A stretch of 64,000 nt of DNA from Lingula anatina (GCF_001039355.2 NW_019774069.1:679838-743837); one strand, 5' to 3'. Counted from the first letter of the stretch, positions 38,801 to 51,396 are shown. Translations and numbers: made by a program. The notes: generated by a model from the letters alone, not told the origin.

Positions 38801-41800
38801 AAATTTGGGATCACTTCAAGTCCTTGTGAAGCAAAAGAAAAAGATTATTTATATCTATGAAACCCAACAAGACCTTAAAACTTGAAATTTTGATGGCAGT
38901 GAATCTGAAGCATAACCTATTTGACAATTTGATAGAAATAATACAAGAGTGAAAACCATTCCATATGAATGATGGAATAATTTGCTTTAATGCCTTTCTT
39001 AGGTATCACATCTAAATTAACAGATTTATAGTCATTGACCCAGTTTGTTGTTAAGAAAAAAGTATACTGGATGTGCACAAAACACTAAAAATGATAAAGA
39101 AAGCCTTCCTTACCTGCAATATTCTGGCTATATTGTCTCGAGAACTGCATCAGTGTCTGACGTGCAGCTCCATAAGTTAGATTAGTGGTTTGATCCCATC
39201 CTGGGCAATTTTATGGCAGGCGGTTTGGTATTTATAGTTGCTGCCATGTGATTGGTTGGGGAAGGTGGAGAAGTGTTTATCACTTTGGATAATTGGAGAT
39301 GAGACAATTACAGAATGATTAATTTTATTGATTTGGATTTTTCTCACAGAGATTAAGAATGTTGTCACATGAATAGACTTAACATTTTTTTACAGTGTTG
39401 TTTTATGAGAATACATGTATGTGGATACAGGTCCCTTATTCTAATTAGAACATTTCTTTCTGTGACAAATGGCTAAAACTAAGAAAAATTTCTGAAATGT
39501 ATTTTGTTGAAGTATTTATGCTTCAGGTTTTTAAATCAGTCATTCAACTGTTAGAACTTCAAAGTAAATCCATGCAGTTCTGTAAATCAGTGATGGATAA
39601 TCTTGTGTCTTAATTAAATGAGTGAGTCAATAATTCCATGGTAAAGGTTATGGAATTTATGGAGCTTAAGGTATTATTTTAAGGAGGTTGGTAAGCATCA
39701 TAATTACAGAACCTTTTGTGAGCAGGCTTATAATTAATCAGAACTATATTGGACCAATAACCTGCATACAATTCTTGATGAGTTCTTATTTTTGACAAAA
39801 GGTTGTATGTACTTGCATAAAAGTGATTTATTTTGGTTCTAGTTTGGTTTAGAACCAGTTAAAAGCCAATTACTCATGAAATGCTATGCCATTGGTTTAA
39901 TTTACAAATGTATCCAGTATGTGTTGGGTCAAAATGAAACTGAATTCAGCAACTTTTAACCAAAGCTTGACAGTATGCAGTACATTTGGTGTGCTAATTG
40001 TGAATAATGCCATTGATCTAGAATCTTTGTTTTGTGGACACATTAAGCAAGATCTAAAAGATTCTATTACCATATTGACTAAGCAACATGTAAATGTTTC
40101 CAAAGGATATATTTAGTCCAGGTTGGTTTGTCATTAAGCAGGAATGATTATAAAATACTATTAATAATCTCTCCAAAAGTTTATCTCACAGACTTCTGCA
40201 AAGCGGCTCGATTCTTATTATTTTAATTAATAAATGGATCGCCTCCAAAATGTAATTAATCCTAACTTAGCCCTTTTCTGGCCTATCCTGAAAATGTAAT
40301 CAAAATCTCTCCATAACTTTATGCTGTTTAAAATATGACAAACCATCAAAGGCAAAAACTTAATCTCCTTATTCGTTATATATGTTAATTGGTGAAGGCA
40401 TGATCACTTGGAAAAGTTGAATTCAAAAAAGAAAGTTTTTAAACTACATTTGATTTCAAAACCATTTTTATTATACTGATTCTAATAACTGAAGAAAATA
40501 TTGATTCTATTTATTTCAATGCCAGTTTCAGTAACTGCAGTCAATTTAAAATACAGTCAAAAATAGAATCCAAAATTTTCATGCATCTCCCCAGTGGCAT
40601 CAGAATATGACCTTTTAAATATTGGTGAATTTGGATATTTCCCAATGTGCATTGTCTTTTATTGTTTATGACAAAGCAAAAAACCATCACAGTATTATTG
40701 TATAATGGGCTGCTAATTGCAAATTACATATCATGTAAAAATAAGGTGTGACAGATTGATTTCATCAGTCAGCTGTAAGTGGCACAATTACAGGTGCTAG
40801 CAGAGGCCTGTCAGGATTTACCACTATGAATTTCCGAAGGAAGAAATTAAATAGATGAGAATAGGCAGACGATGGCACCGCATGAGTGATTAATAAGGTT
40901 TTCGTGATTCTTCTTCGTGATAACTAGTGAGCTCTCAGCAATGGTAAATGTGCAAAACACAGGTGTGTTGGCTGTCATTACTTCCATTTAAGTGCAAAAG
41001 CAAATGGAGCACACATATGGGAGAAGAGAATGATGCTTAAGATACTGATTTGTTGAAATAGTCATGGGTCAGAAATTTGCAATATTTAAGGTTGTAAAGC
41101 AAGGTTCACCATCCCCTATGATTTGTTTACCCAAGTAAATCTTTAGACAAATCGGTTATAAAAGTTAAAGATCGGGAGTTAAAATGGTTTTCATTATCTT
41201 TAGCAAAAGCATGTAATTTTGACATACTGCTATTTTCAAAGATACCAACAAGACTATTTTCAGAACATTGTCTAGGTGTAATATAGCTAATGGATAAATA
41301 CATGTTAGAGAAGCTGGAGAAAATTATACAGACTTATGGAGTCTTTATAAGAAGTAAATAATGAAACCACCATCAAAATGTTATAAAATCTTATCTGTCA
41401 ATTAAACTTTATCAACTGTAGTAAAGAACAAGCAATTTAAGGTAATATAATGCAGTGCTATCTTGTTGTATTTGCAGCCCATCACACCACCATGTTTACA
41501 ATAAAGAGTGACTGGAGCAAGGAGCTGGACCGCCTTCACTGTGCCGATGCCTGGAGGGTCACCCAGGTTAATGAACACTTTAATATGACAGACAGGTAAA
41601 GGAATATTAATACGCATGGCACTAGTTAAAAGGATGTAGGGAAGGTTGCCTAATAATTAAAATGATAGAAAAAATTCTCTGTTAGTGTACCTGGTACTTG
41701 TAACTCATTGGGTACAGGAATTGGTCTGTATTTTTACAATAGTTATGATAACTTTGTTACTGAATATATAGAATTTTTTTTTTTTAGTCTGGAATGACTG

Positions 41801-44800
41801 GAACTTATCTGATTCAAAAGTAAGCATACTGGACAATATGTAAAAAGTCTACTGCAAAAAATATCAGGATCATAACTTTTTATTTTCTAGCATGCCAGAG
41901 TGTTTTGTTGTGTCATCCAAACTTTATGACAATGACTTGTTAAAGGCAGCACCTCATTTTTTGGACAGCAGGGTTCCAGTGAGTCCATTTTTTATCATTG
42001 ATTAATCATTAATCTATTCATATAGCTATATTAATTAAAACAGCCTGCATAGTAATCCTGTTAAACTTAATTCATTGTATTCCTGTTCAACCTTACCCAA
42101 ATGTATACTTAATGTTCATGTTAATTTACCCAATATCTACAAAAGAAATAAGACTAAGAGTTTGAAAGTTCTCTGTACAGCCTCTCTTAAATCAGTTCAC
42201 ACTAGGATAAGTTAAAACTAGATTTCAGACCAACCTGTTTTTGAAGGAAATATGAAATCAAATAACATATATACATTATATTACAGGCCTGGTGTTATAG
42301 CTATAAAAATGGAACAGCACTTGTAAGGATGGCCTGCCTACGTTCAGAATCTGCTTTGTCTCAGACAGAAAACAAGTGAGTTCATAATACATAAATTTCA
42401 ACCCATCAAAATCCCAAATTTTATTTATCCACATTAATCATGATTTATCTGAAATGATTACCCCAAATATATTTTATATCCCTCACAATCAGAAAATGAA
42501 AAGAAAAGAATTTTCTATATTGTAAAAGGTATAACAGAAGGAAGTAGAAATATATTGTCATTGCTGCATTAAAACTTTCAAAATGATATTTAAGCCAATG
42601 AGCATAAATTCCATATTTTGTCACTTTAGGGGGATTATTGTTGTTAGTGAAATTGAAAGGTATGAGAGATTTTCATCCTTTGTAATGGTGCTTCTCAGGA
42701 CTCGTACTTATTGACCAAAATGTTTTCGGTTTCATTTTCATTCCTTTTCCTAGACTCACATTAATATCTCTTGAATTAAAAAGCATTTTTTTATTCTGGC
42801 AAGGTTCTTAAACTCAAAATTGTTTATATAACTTTGTATAATTCAGGACTAACATTTAAAGTCTTTTTATATTCCATTAAAAGGAGTTACAATTTTTTAG
42901 TTTTATTGACCAATGTGTTTTATTATTGTGTTTACTGACTAGCTTGCTGCTACAGACACCTGTGCTGGTAGTGTTGTTGGCAGGCTATTGCAAACTTCTA
43001 ATATTGCTTTTACCTATAGCACAGATGTGTAGTCTTTTTTGGCACCAGTGCTTTGTTAGTGTAAAATTATCAACAACTTATTTTTGGAATAGAAGAATTT
43101 ATCAGATAAGTTCATATTTGATTTTTTTTCTTTTCTTTTTCTTTTCTTTTTTTTTTTTTTTTTCCTCTAAAGCTCTGAGTGATATTTCTGCCATTTGAGG
43201 TAATGTTGGAGGAGGTTTTGTTTTCAAAATCAATGTTCATTCAGGTTTGTGCTCACTGAGATAAATTACACAACCCATTATTGCAATTCTCATCTTATTG
43301 GCCTTAATTTTGCTAGGGAGGGTTTTTATTTTTCATTAAAAGCATGGCCATATGGTGTAAAGTGTTGTTTTGAACACTAAATGATGCATTATTCCTTTAG
43401 ACAGTTTTTGTTTTTAAACCAGACTTACTCTACTTTCTACTTCTTGTTGTTTTTGTTACTGAACATCAATTGATCCTATTTCTTGCTGATAGCTAGATAG
43501 TTTTTAGATGTTTATTGGCCTTAAAAGCTTATTTAAATGATGGAGAGCTGTGAAAAAGATCAATGATATTTAGTTCTCTCCATTATTTGTCAATGTTCAT
43601 TATACAATTTACTTGAAAAAGCTTTTAGCATTAGATTTCACCAGCAAGCTACATGTATTAGATCTTATTTGCTTTATATGCATTTTGAGAAAGTCTAGGT
43701 ATCTAATGCTAATGCAGTTAGATTCCTGACTGTTACACATTCTTGGCCATTCAGCTTCATGGCCAATAAGTGCATTTATTTCACAAGAATGAAGGTCTTT
43801 TGTATTATTGAATATTCAGTGGAATCCCCAAATTTGATCTGGATTTATATCTTGATTCTTTTAAAGGTCAGTTTTAGAGGTTTTGTATAAAGTATAGGAC
43901 CTCTATCATCATCTCAGAATGATTTAAGCCACATAAGGGGCCGTATAGGTGCTAAGTTACGGTGCTTTAAGGTTCAGAAAACAGAAGTAGTGTTTTTTTT
44001 TTCTGGCCATGCCGTTCCACGCTTTTTTCGCTCTGTAATATCAGATGATGTTGGATGTTTCTCTTTCTATGAAAAAAAGAGAAATAACATGTAATCAATA
44101 AAAAAGGTTTTATCAGTGATGAAATATGTTCAGGAAGAGAAAATGATGTGAAATGGCCCTGAACTTGAAGTGGAGTGAGTAGTGCTGCTTCTCATCCTCT
44201 GGACATTGCTTTCTGGCCATAACTTCAGTTTCAAAGTAGTATGAGACTACTTTCTTTGAGTCTTGTTACATTCCTTTAGATCTTATATTTTCTTTGTAAA
44301 CTGTGTTTACACTCTCTAAATTCCAAATTTATTGTAATATTTCAATTATTTATTTGTTTATTTCAGCATGTTGGAGGCTGTTCGCCTTGTCCACCCAAAT
44401 AAACGTCAGGCTGAAATAGCTGACTTGAACAAGCAATGTCCATCAGTCAAGGACATAGCCAACAGCTTTATGAAACTCAAAGAAATATGTATGCCAGGTA
44501 TGCCTTGAGAAGTTTTGTCATTCAAATAAGTTCATACTTTAGTAGTTTAACATCTATTGCGTTTTATTCAGAAATTTGCTCTTTTTGTTATAAAGTAGAT
44601 CATTAAAACATGCAAAGGAATTAACTTATTACAATGTCAGTTAGCACCATTGTGTATAAAACATATTTTTGTCTGTCATAGTGTCCCTGAAAGAGTTCTG
44701 GGTGGAGGATTTAAACTGGTTTGCCAGGCTCAGTGACACTGGGTGGCTACAAAATGTCACCAGATGCCTGGAGACTGCAGTAGAAATTGTCATTAAAATG

Positions 44801-45018
44801 GCTGGTGACACACCAGTGTCTGTGGTCATGAAAGGTATGCTTGTAACAAACCTCTGTAACATGATCATAAAAGTTTAAGTAATTTATTCTTTAAATTGTC
44901 ATAATGCTTATTTGACTAAGTGATAAAAATGCTGTCTTTGCTTAAATTACCATATTGTTAGAATTTTATCTTCATTTTTAAAAAAATTTAAACCACTATA
45001 TTAATAATAGTTATGATT

Positions 45019-45064
<46 letters not shown>

Positions 45065-46512
45065 TGACTTGATATTGTTCTTGTATATGCATTTGCAGAG
45101 TCTGACAGCAAAGATTTATGCTGTGTCATCTCTAGCCTGGTGCAGTTGATGTTGGACCCATGCTTCCGCACACAGAGGGGCTTCCAGAACCTTGTACAGA
45201 GGGAGTGGGTGGTCATGGGGCACCCTTTCTTGGACAGACATGGACACATTAAGAAAAATGAAGAAGATGTTGTAAGGAATTATAAGATATTATTGAAAAC
45301 ACTTAATATACTGTAGGTCTTCTCCAGTGAAGCTGCATTTTTTTTTTTTTTTTTTGTAAAGTAAAATTCATATGTGTTCCTGTGACCAAGAATCACCTAA
45401 ATTAAAACGACTATTTTATATTTTTACAACTTATAAACATTTATTTTTAATTGATTTCATTCAACAGGTTCAACTGTAGCAATTTGATTGTATAGTTGAT
45501 TTAATTTAGATTGTCCTTATAACAGGTTTTTTTTTCCTTTGTGTTTCAGTCGCCTGTCTTCCTGATGTTTCTAGATTGTGTCTGGCAAATGCTGCAACAG
45601 TTCCCATCAGCTTTTGCTTTCAGTGAGACCTACCTAACAACCTTATGGGACAGTACATTCATTGGGCTGTTTGAGACTTTCCTTTTCAATAGCCAGCACC
45701 AGAGAATGATGTGCTCTAAGGAAGGAATACCATATGGTCCTAAAAAGGGAGCTCAGCTTTTGTCAGTCTGGGACTGGTCATTGCAGTTCAAAAATGAGGA
45801 ACAGTCACTGTTCAAAAACCCGCTTTATGTTGCTGAGCATGAAGTCGTGAAACACAGAAGGGAATCTGCTTCCTTAGAAGACTCTAAACGGTCTTTGGCT
45901 GAGGAAAAAGGGGCAAGTGCATTAGAGAGCAGCACAGAAGTAAATAAAGACTCTTCTCTGGTCAGGAACCTGGGATATTTGATTGTAGATGACTATAATG
46001 ATACTCTACAAACAATCAGTAAGAGTGACCTTGACATCCTCCTACCCCAAGTCAAAGGCCCCTTGATTAAATTATGGTCACAGTGCTTTCTACGTTGGTT
46101 GATTCCAGTCCAGATCATAGGTGGTGGTTCTCCATCAGAGTATTTCCAACAGTGTATCCTGGTGGAAGAGATCCTGCACTTAAAGCACAGGGTGAAAGTT
46201 CTGGAAAGTTCCCAACAGGACATTCCAAATGATAGAGTGCGCCGACCGAAGAGCGATTTGTTCTTCAGTCAGGACATACATGGTGTTCCACATAAACTTA
46301 AGGCAGATGTCCTCACCTCTTCATTCCCTTATTTGCCTCTTGGGCCCCTGAACAGGAGGAACATTCTTGGCACACCTCTGAGCAAGTATTTTGAGGAAAG
46401 CATGGTGGCCTATGGCCTAGGTGTTAGTGAGAATGGGGCAGCTGCTGAGCTAGAGGATACAGATGATTCGGAGGGCAGAAATTCAAAATCCAGGGGAGAA
46501 AACCTTGAGTAA
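24855..46512 (+). CDS. MTMR10: Myotubularin-related pseudophosphatase (MTMR10/11/12 group)
   Basis: Fifteen coding exons join in frame to 776 residues: 24855-24911, 26506-26569, 27109-27248, 27595-27670, 28481-28525, 30330-30409, 31482-31538, 38232-38328, 41478-41595, 41891-41978, 42287-42375, 44367-44497, 44682-44834, 45099-45271 and 45550-46512. An upstream in-frame ATG at 24831 is possible. The N-terminal part is PH-GRAM-like (LLPGELIVG, NQRNLLLGEND). A dead myotubularin phosphatase domain follows, then the family C-terminus (SVWDWSLQF, KLWSQCFLRW, RRNILGTPLSKY). In the active-site loop the nucleophile Cys is replaced by Glu399 and the Arg by Leu405 (KESDSKDLCC), as in MTMR10/12, so no catalysis is expected. 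Members of this group act as adaptors of active 3-phosphatases. Which vertebrate paralogue is closest is not resolved. Confidence 0.9.
26336..26382. repeat. AAC/AAT trinucleotide repeat
   Basis: A run of AAC units passes into AAT units, about 120 bases upstream of MTMR exon 2. Confidence 0.85.
29192..29243. repeat. GAT trinucleotide repeat
   Basis: About 15 GAT units, with one GAC variant, lie in MTMR intron 5. Confidence 0.9.
29580..29771 (+). other. Orphan open frame in MTMR intron 5
   Basis: This intronic open frame reads ALKCFFCGKVGLDPGNASQW and continues with a basic tail (FKAKKRSRKANFK). It has a CxxC pair and a more coding-like composition than its surroundings. It is not part of the MTMR reading, since exons 5 and 6 join without it. 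I do not recognise the product. It may be a fragment of a retroposed gene or a transposon, or chance. Confidence 0.25.
30632..30905. mobile_element. Foldback (long inverted repeat) element in MTMR intron 6
   Basis: The arms at about 30632-30761 and 30776-30905 are imperfect reverse complements. For example, ggttttcaaagtgtttatca on the left pairs with the complement of tgatacacaccttgaaaacc on the right, and both arms hold gaattcactgta. The loop is about 14 bases. Because of this symmetry both strands show similar open frames (SGFQSVYQYALRSIR and TGFQGVYQYALLSIR), which are not genes. Confidence 0.7.
31562..31586. repeat. CT dinucleotide repeat
   Basis: About 12 CT units lie just inside MTMR intron 7, 24 bases after the exon 7 donor. 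Confidence 0.85.
33663..34703 (-). CDS. Orphan class A (rhodopsin-like) GPCR, intronless
   Basis: A single-exon reading frame of 346 residues encodes a seven-helix receptor. N-glycosylation sites lie at residues 8, 12 and 16. Class A landmarks include N45 in helix 1 (GTLSN), D73 in helix 2 (LAIVD), C103 for the extracellular disulfide, R128 at the end of helix 3 and P252 in helix 6. Helix 7 ends in D289-P-L-I-Y, followed by an FRKAF amphipathic helix and the Cys pair 307-308. The DRY motif is ARY, and the toggle tryptophan of helix 6 appears to be Tyr. I cannot assign a ligand. The gene lies in the opposite orientation inside MTMR intron 7, so it must have its own promoter upstream, to the right of 34703. 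Confidence 0.88.
   Translation of the reverse strand: MMSYLEKNLSYNTTNNLSSCDLPTELVGVSATMLILATVLGTLSNIFIIGVFIWERSLRTPVHSLMFTLAIVDFIHCAVHTTSLLLRILGSSWITPDVHTSICKVAFTCSTFTNMENVLLIGALSIARYTQVSKHHQIHFKSVLLYIAFTVILEICFVTYTVFYPVLMTGVCTCSEQDRDYSLHNNWVPIIFLCMFTVCGIIMLVYYLKLLQLIKLHRSAIASLIIHTNKLDRSVFRSMRLLTINFIITYLPLAILIPILISGPLSQTVYENWVLYGGFALNSLGHAVDPLIYGLYSSHFRKAFKKCCLPLWRKCTILGKHNQVSTINMASSVADISFPLGNQVQS
35090..35791. other. Assembly gap of 702 N
   Basis: This is a run of unknown bases in MTMR intron 7, upstream of the nested GPCR. It is followed at once by 39 T (35792-35830). Open frames called through the gap are artefacts. The homopolymer probably broke the assembly. Confidence 1.
35792..35830. 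repeat. Poly-T tract at gap edge
   Basis: Thirty-nine consecutive T form the right border of the gap. This may be a sequencing slip or the poly(A) tail of a minus-strand retroposed sequence now hidden in the gap. Confidence 0.9.
36543..36564. repeat. GT microsatellite
   Basis: About ten GT units follow a short GC-rich segment. Confidence 0.85.
45018..45063. repeat. AAT microsatellite
   Basis: About 15 AAT units lie 36 bases before MTMR exon 14. The minus-strand poly-Tyr frame here is not coding. Confidence 0.9.
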
Positions 46513-49392
46513 GACTATGCGGAATGGAAATAGGGCAGTAGTTAATTATCACAATAATTTAGGTTACTGATAATGATTATAAATTTTATTGAGGCTTTCC
46601 TGTTCTTGGAAAGTTGTCAAGGACATTGTTCTAACAGCATTTTGAGAGATATTCTGGAAAAGAATGATGTGTTGAAGGATAGCCGAGGTGCAAAAAATAA
46701 TTAATGGCAAAATGTTATGGCAATATTATTACACAAATTACTTCTTTATCTTTCAGTTGTTGGCTTTTATGTGCATTGAACCAAATTAAGATTTACCAGA
46801 CAAAAATTTCCTCAAAGTGTTTTATGCTGCTGGAGCTGTGAAAAATTTTTGTTTATAACTAGAACTAGGAATAACTGTTTAAGTCAAGAGCTGTAGTTTT
46901 TTCCTGGAGAAATAAGTCTGATATCAAAAGAGAGGAAAACAATTTGGGTTAATAATTTTATTCTCTACTCCTGAATAGATGATGATTCATGGTTTGAACT
47001 AGTGCCTCTGGATTAATCTCATTTAGTTGGGGGAGTTAATCATGTAATATATATAGGAGATTCTAATATTTACAACAGGAAATCAATTATAAAATTCCTT
47101 AGCTAGTTGGCTTTTAGTATTTGTGACATTGTGATCTTTGCACCATATTTTATCCTGGCATATCAGTCTTTCTTGAATGAAGCAGAACTAGTGAAGGAAA
47201 CTCCTATGTCTCAAATTATTTTCAAACTGTTACATTAATTTATGTTTGGTTATTTTGTGCATTTTTCAACATTGTGCAACATTTTCTTATTGTCATTATC
47301 TGAAAGCATATAATGTAAGCCAAGTATATTGTTACTTCCTGATATTTACTTAATATATCATGAGCTGGTTGGTACCTTTAGTTTGATTTTGTTATATCTG
47401 AAGAAATAGATATATTTGTTTCAAGTTTTTTTCAATTACGTGTAATTTTCACTTTTGTTTAATATGTAAGGTCATAAAATACATACAATTGATGATATTT
47501 GTATTTAAATAAAACCTTTTTTCTTAAAAGACCAGAAGATATGTATTCATCAAGTGTAAGCAATAAATGAAAAATGCATGAGCAGCTAGAGTTTTTTGAT
47601 GAGTAAGAGCTGCGGTAAAATATAGATGAAGTAGTCGCACAAATTGTAGAAAGATTGTCATTATACTTAAGAAATAAAGTGTGATACTGGTGAAATTCAA
47701 AACGAGCCTCAGTGGCTTCAGTTTCAGTTTTATGAGCAAGGGAACAAGTTGACTGTGCTACCTCATTTTGCAGAGGTATTTATTTCATCACTTTCAAAGG
47801 ACCTAACATTCCTTTTGATCAATATTGCAGATAATTTGAATGGAAATGTGACAATTTCAGACAACAAAATTACACATACAGCCCACATACTGTCTTCGTC
47901 TACAGTAGTTCATCCCAGTAGTGAACTTAGCTTATACAAGTAGTAAATTCTTTTTGAAATAAAGGTCGACATGCCAAAGGTTGATTGCCCTTGAATGCAA
48001 TTTTGAAAATGATAAATGAAAACTTCGTTTTTCTTTGGCAGTGCAATGGACATTCAAAAAGAGTCATTCAGTGCTTGGAAATTATAAAAATCTCTCAATT
48101 TTTGTGATGGCTGTAATAGATTGTATTAAGGTAGTGTCTACATCCTTGATCATATGTGGTACAGTTTTTCAAGAAACTATAGTTTATTTTATTTATGGTA
48201 TGGAATGCCTCTACAATTTTGTGTTATTAAATGGCTGTAGATCGGCTATGCATTTAATCCTAATTTACACCATAAACATTGTATAGAAATTAAGAGATAG
48301 GATAACATTAATTATGGTCAAGATTAGAAGTGATTTACTGGAAAACATTAGCATATAAGTGTATATAACAAATTTAATTAGTTAATAGAATTCAAAACTT
48401 TAATACAGGAATCGCATTTCTTTCCCGTATGAATCTGAAGATGGTTAAATATAATGTATGAATAAAATGAAGGTGAAATGAGCACCCCAATCAAAGCATT
48501 GACTTCATGTCAAGGGTGCAGATTTATAAGTAAGGCAGACCTTTTTATGCAGCAAAATAACTTTTGTGATATGGACAATTTATTTAAGGAAAAACCTAGT
48601 AGCTGGTTTAGTGGTTTAGCCTCAGTAATGCAATTGCATGCTAATTGAATAGAAAAATAATCATTACCTTGTTATTTATAGGCACAAGTTTTAACGTTTT
48701 GGTAAATAAATTTCTGCACTGCTGCTACTACTTATAAGTGCAAATGAGGGTGGTACAATTTTAAGAAATAAAGATATGATATTGATATTTAAATAATGTT
48801 TCCACTATTCTTATCAACAAACTTGAAAATAATGGTTTTTTTCTCGGCAGTATCACTTGAACTGCACAAAGAAGCATAAAACATTGAGGTACATTTCTAT
48901 GCGAAGACACTATATATATATATCTGTAGCTATATCCCAAATAAAGTTATGAATAGATTTTGATAACATTTTCAGGATAGATCAGAAATTGGGTAACTTA
49001 AAAGTGATAAAATTTAGGTGATCCAGTTATTAATCGGTAAATTATTAGTTAGGTATTTGTCTGATAACAACATGATGCAAAACGTAGACGAATTTTGATT
49101 AAATTTTCAGGATAGGACAAGAATGAAATTTTGGTGGTGAGTAATTAAGTAATTTGTTAACTTATTAATAAAATTAATAATAATGAGAATTGAGCCGCCG
49201 TGGCGGAGGTTTGCGCTCTCTGAGTGCTTTGCTTGTTTGCGTGTATTTTTGCATTATGTTTTTGCGACACTTTTCCCATACGAATGGGCGCCAAATCAAA
49301 TATTTGTCAGCTATAGTAAATATTGATGAAAAAGTAGTTTGAATTCTTATATCAACATGAATTGTTAAAACTAGTTTTGGCCCAGCTCCGTT

Positions 49393-50205
49393 GTGTAGTT
49401 GATCAATCATTTTCAATTACATTACAACACGGTGGGACTCAACCGCGATAGGCCAAATACAGTTGTAAATTCCTTGACTTTGTGTAAAATCAAGCGAAAT
49501 TTCACTGTATTTTGGAGAATAGCCACGCGTATGTAGGGTCAGAAATAATGGTCGGCAGTGAATCAAAACTGACAGGATTCATCCACGGATATACTCCAGG
49601 CTGATTGCTTTCTCTAAATTTCAATCTATTTTACAACAGTATGAATTCACCGTGTTCTTTAAGTCACGTCAAAAGTCATCAAGCCATTGCTTTCTTGTTG
49701 GAAGACATTCTGGGCGCAAATAGTTTAACTCAAACCTACCTCACGCGGATTCCCAGCAATATTAAATAACATTGGTTTTATTTTTATTCAGAGTTCAAGG
49801 CTCTCGCCCCTAAATAATGTTAGGCGTTTTTCTATATACATACAACTCGACTTTTCGCAGGATTAAGAGGAGAGTGGGGTCAAATATATGGGTGACCCAG
49901 GGCTTGCGTCAGCGTCTCCAATTTTGTGAAGGACAAAAGGGGACGTTGACACAGGGTCACCTCCTTGTCGTTCACACAGTGGAACAAAGAAAGCGTAATT
50001 ATATGTCACGTACATTTTAACTCTTGAGAAATATCGCCAGTTTAGTACCTGTGGCTTTGGCGTAGTATGGTTATGGGCGGTTTCATCACATATCACTGAC
50101 TGATTGAGGTAAGATTTTTTGACGGTATTCACATAATTTGTATTATACGAAAATAATACAAGGCATTATCGCAAGGTGTAGTTGATCAATCATTTTCAAT
50201 TACAG
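49393..50205 (+). repeat. Pair of 29-bp direct repeats 784 bp apart
   Basis: The sequence gtgtagttgatcaatcattt followed by tcaattaca occurs at 49393-49421 and again, identical, at 50177-50205. The DNA between has no obvious inverted ends or coding capacity. The repeats may mark the edges of an insertion or a partial local duplication. Confidence 0.75.
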
Positions 50206-50476
50206 GTGAAAACTCTGACTGTGGAAAACACCTTGTAAAAAGGCATTTGAAAACTCTCCTGCGCCATTTTGTTCACGCCCTTTCTCATTCTTCGTCTAAA
50301 TGAAATGAGAAATGATAACTCTCAACTGTGTTCGGCTCGTTAGGATATTTTCTTATCCACTGCGAAGATCATATTCTGCAATACTTCTGTCGCAACAAAA
50401 ACACATTGAGCAGGGCGAATTAGTTCGTTCGAGCAGCGATTTGAGAGTAAAAACTGTAATTACAGGTGTAACAGGA

Positions 50477-50613
50477 ATGGAAGTCCGCTAGGAACCGTAC
50501 AGTAGTCCGCTTCCCGTTACTTTGTGCAGGTGACATTCGTCCTATATACTAACCCCAATACTCCATGGCCAACTAACCCTAACCAGTTCTAATCATATGG
50601 GAGCCCGGACTTC

Positions 50614-50616
<3 letters not shown>
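50477..50616. mobile_element. Short inverted-repeat element (140 bp)
   Basis: The ends are atggaagtccg (50477-50487) and its exact complement cggacttccat (50606-50616). The inside is non-coding and contains ctaaccctaacc and a catgg palindrome. The form suggests a small non-autonomous DNA transposon; with only 11-bp ends the call is tentative. Confidence 0.4.

Positions 50617-50641
<25 letters not shown>
50617..50641. repeat. AT microsatellite
   Basis: A short AT tract lies directly beside the right end of the 140-bp inverted-repeat element. Confidence 0.8.
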
Positions 50642-50644
<3 letters not shown>

Positions 50645-50802
50645 TACAGTTAGAGTACCCTAGCCCCGTTCTCAAATATCTGTCTTCTGCCGATTTATAT
50701 CAGCTTGTTTAATGCACCGTGCTATATTAAACAGTACGTTATTACTTTATAACTAAAATTCAGCAGAAGGACCAATTCGAAAACAGATGAGAGAGCCTAA
50801 AG

Positions 50803-51010
50803 CCCCCTTTACACTGGACGGCGTCCCTTCTGCGTCCAGCAGTTCGGCCCCATTTGAGAGTTAAAGAATTATAATACTTTACGTGCCGACAACTGGCCGA
50901 TCATTGAGCATTCATTCTGATACCAAATCAATGCTCGTGCCTCCTTATTAAGACCACAGCGATGCCAAATTTCATGGTCGCAGAAAGGACGCCGTCCAGT
51001 GTAAAGGGGG
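50803..51010. mobile_element. MITE with 32-bp terminal inverted repeats
   Basis: The left end (50803-50834) begins ccccctttacactggacggc. The right end (50979-51010) is its reverse complement over 32 bases with one mismatch. The 208-base element has no coding capacity. The near-perfect ends point to a recent non-autonomous DNA transposon. I see no clear target-site duplication, and the family is not named here. Confidence 0.75.
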
Positions 51011-51396
51011 TATAATGAAGAAAAGCGGTTTGATGAATATCGCTTTCAAAGAGATCTCCCACACTTGAACAGTTATCAACGCTTTTTTAACGCCTAATTA
51101 ATCACAATGGGGCCTTTCAGAATGGGAGGCCATTCAGAATAGCCGAGTGCAAGGTAGGCCACGACCTAAATATGGCGGACCAACATGATGGGAAGACCGC
51201 TTAATCCTGTAATGGTCTCTCCGCCTCTCACACGGTTCCCCACGCGTCATCCCTCGACCGGTTGAACTGAGCCGAGATTTAATTACTGTGCCCCTCCAGT
51301 TAAATCGGTTTTGTTCCTTGATTTATATTCTACAAGTATAACGTTATAAAAATTATGTTAATCTTCCGTATAAAGCGGTTAATTGGAACTTGTCAC

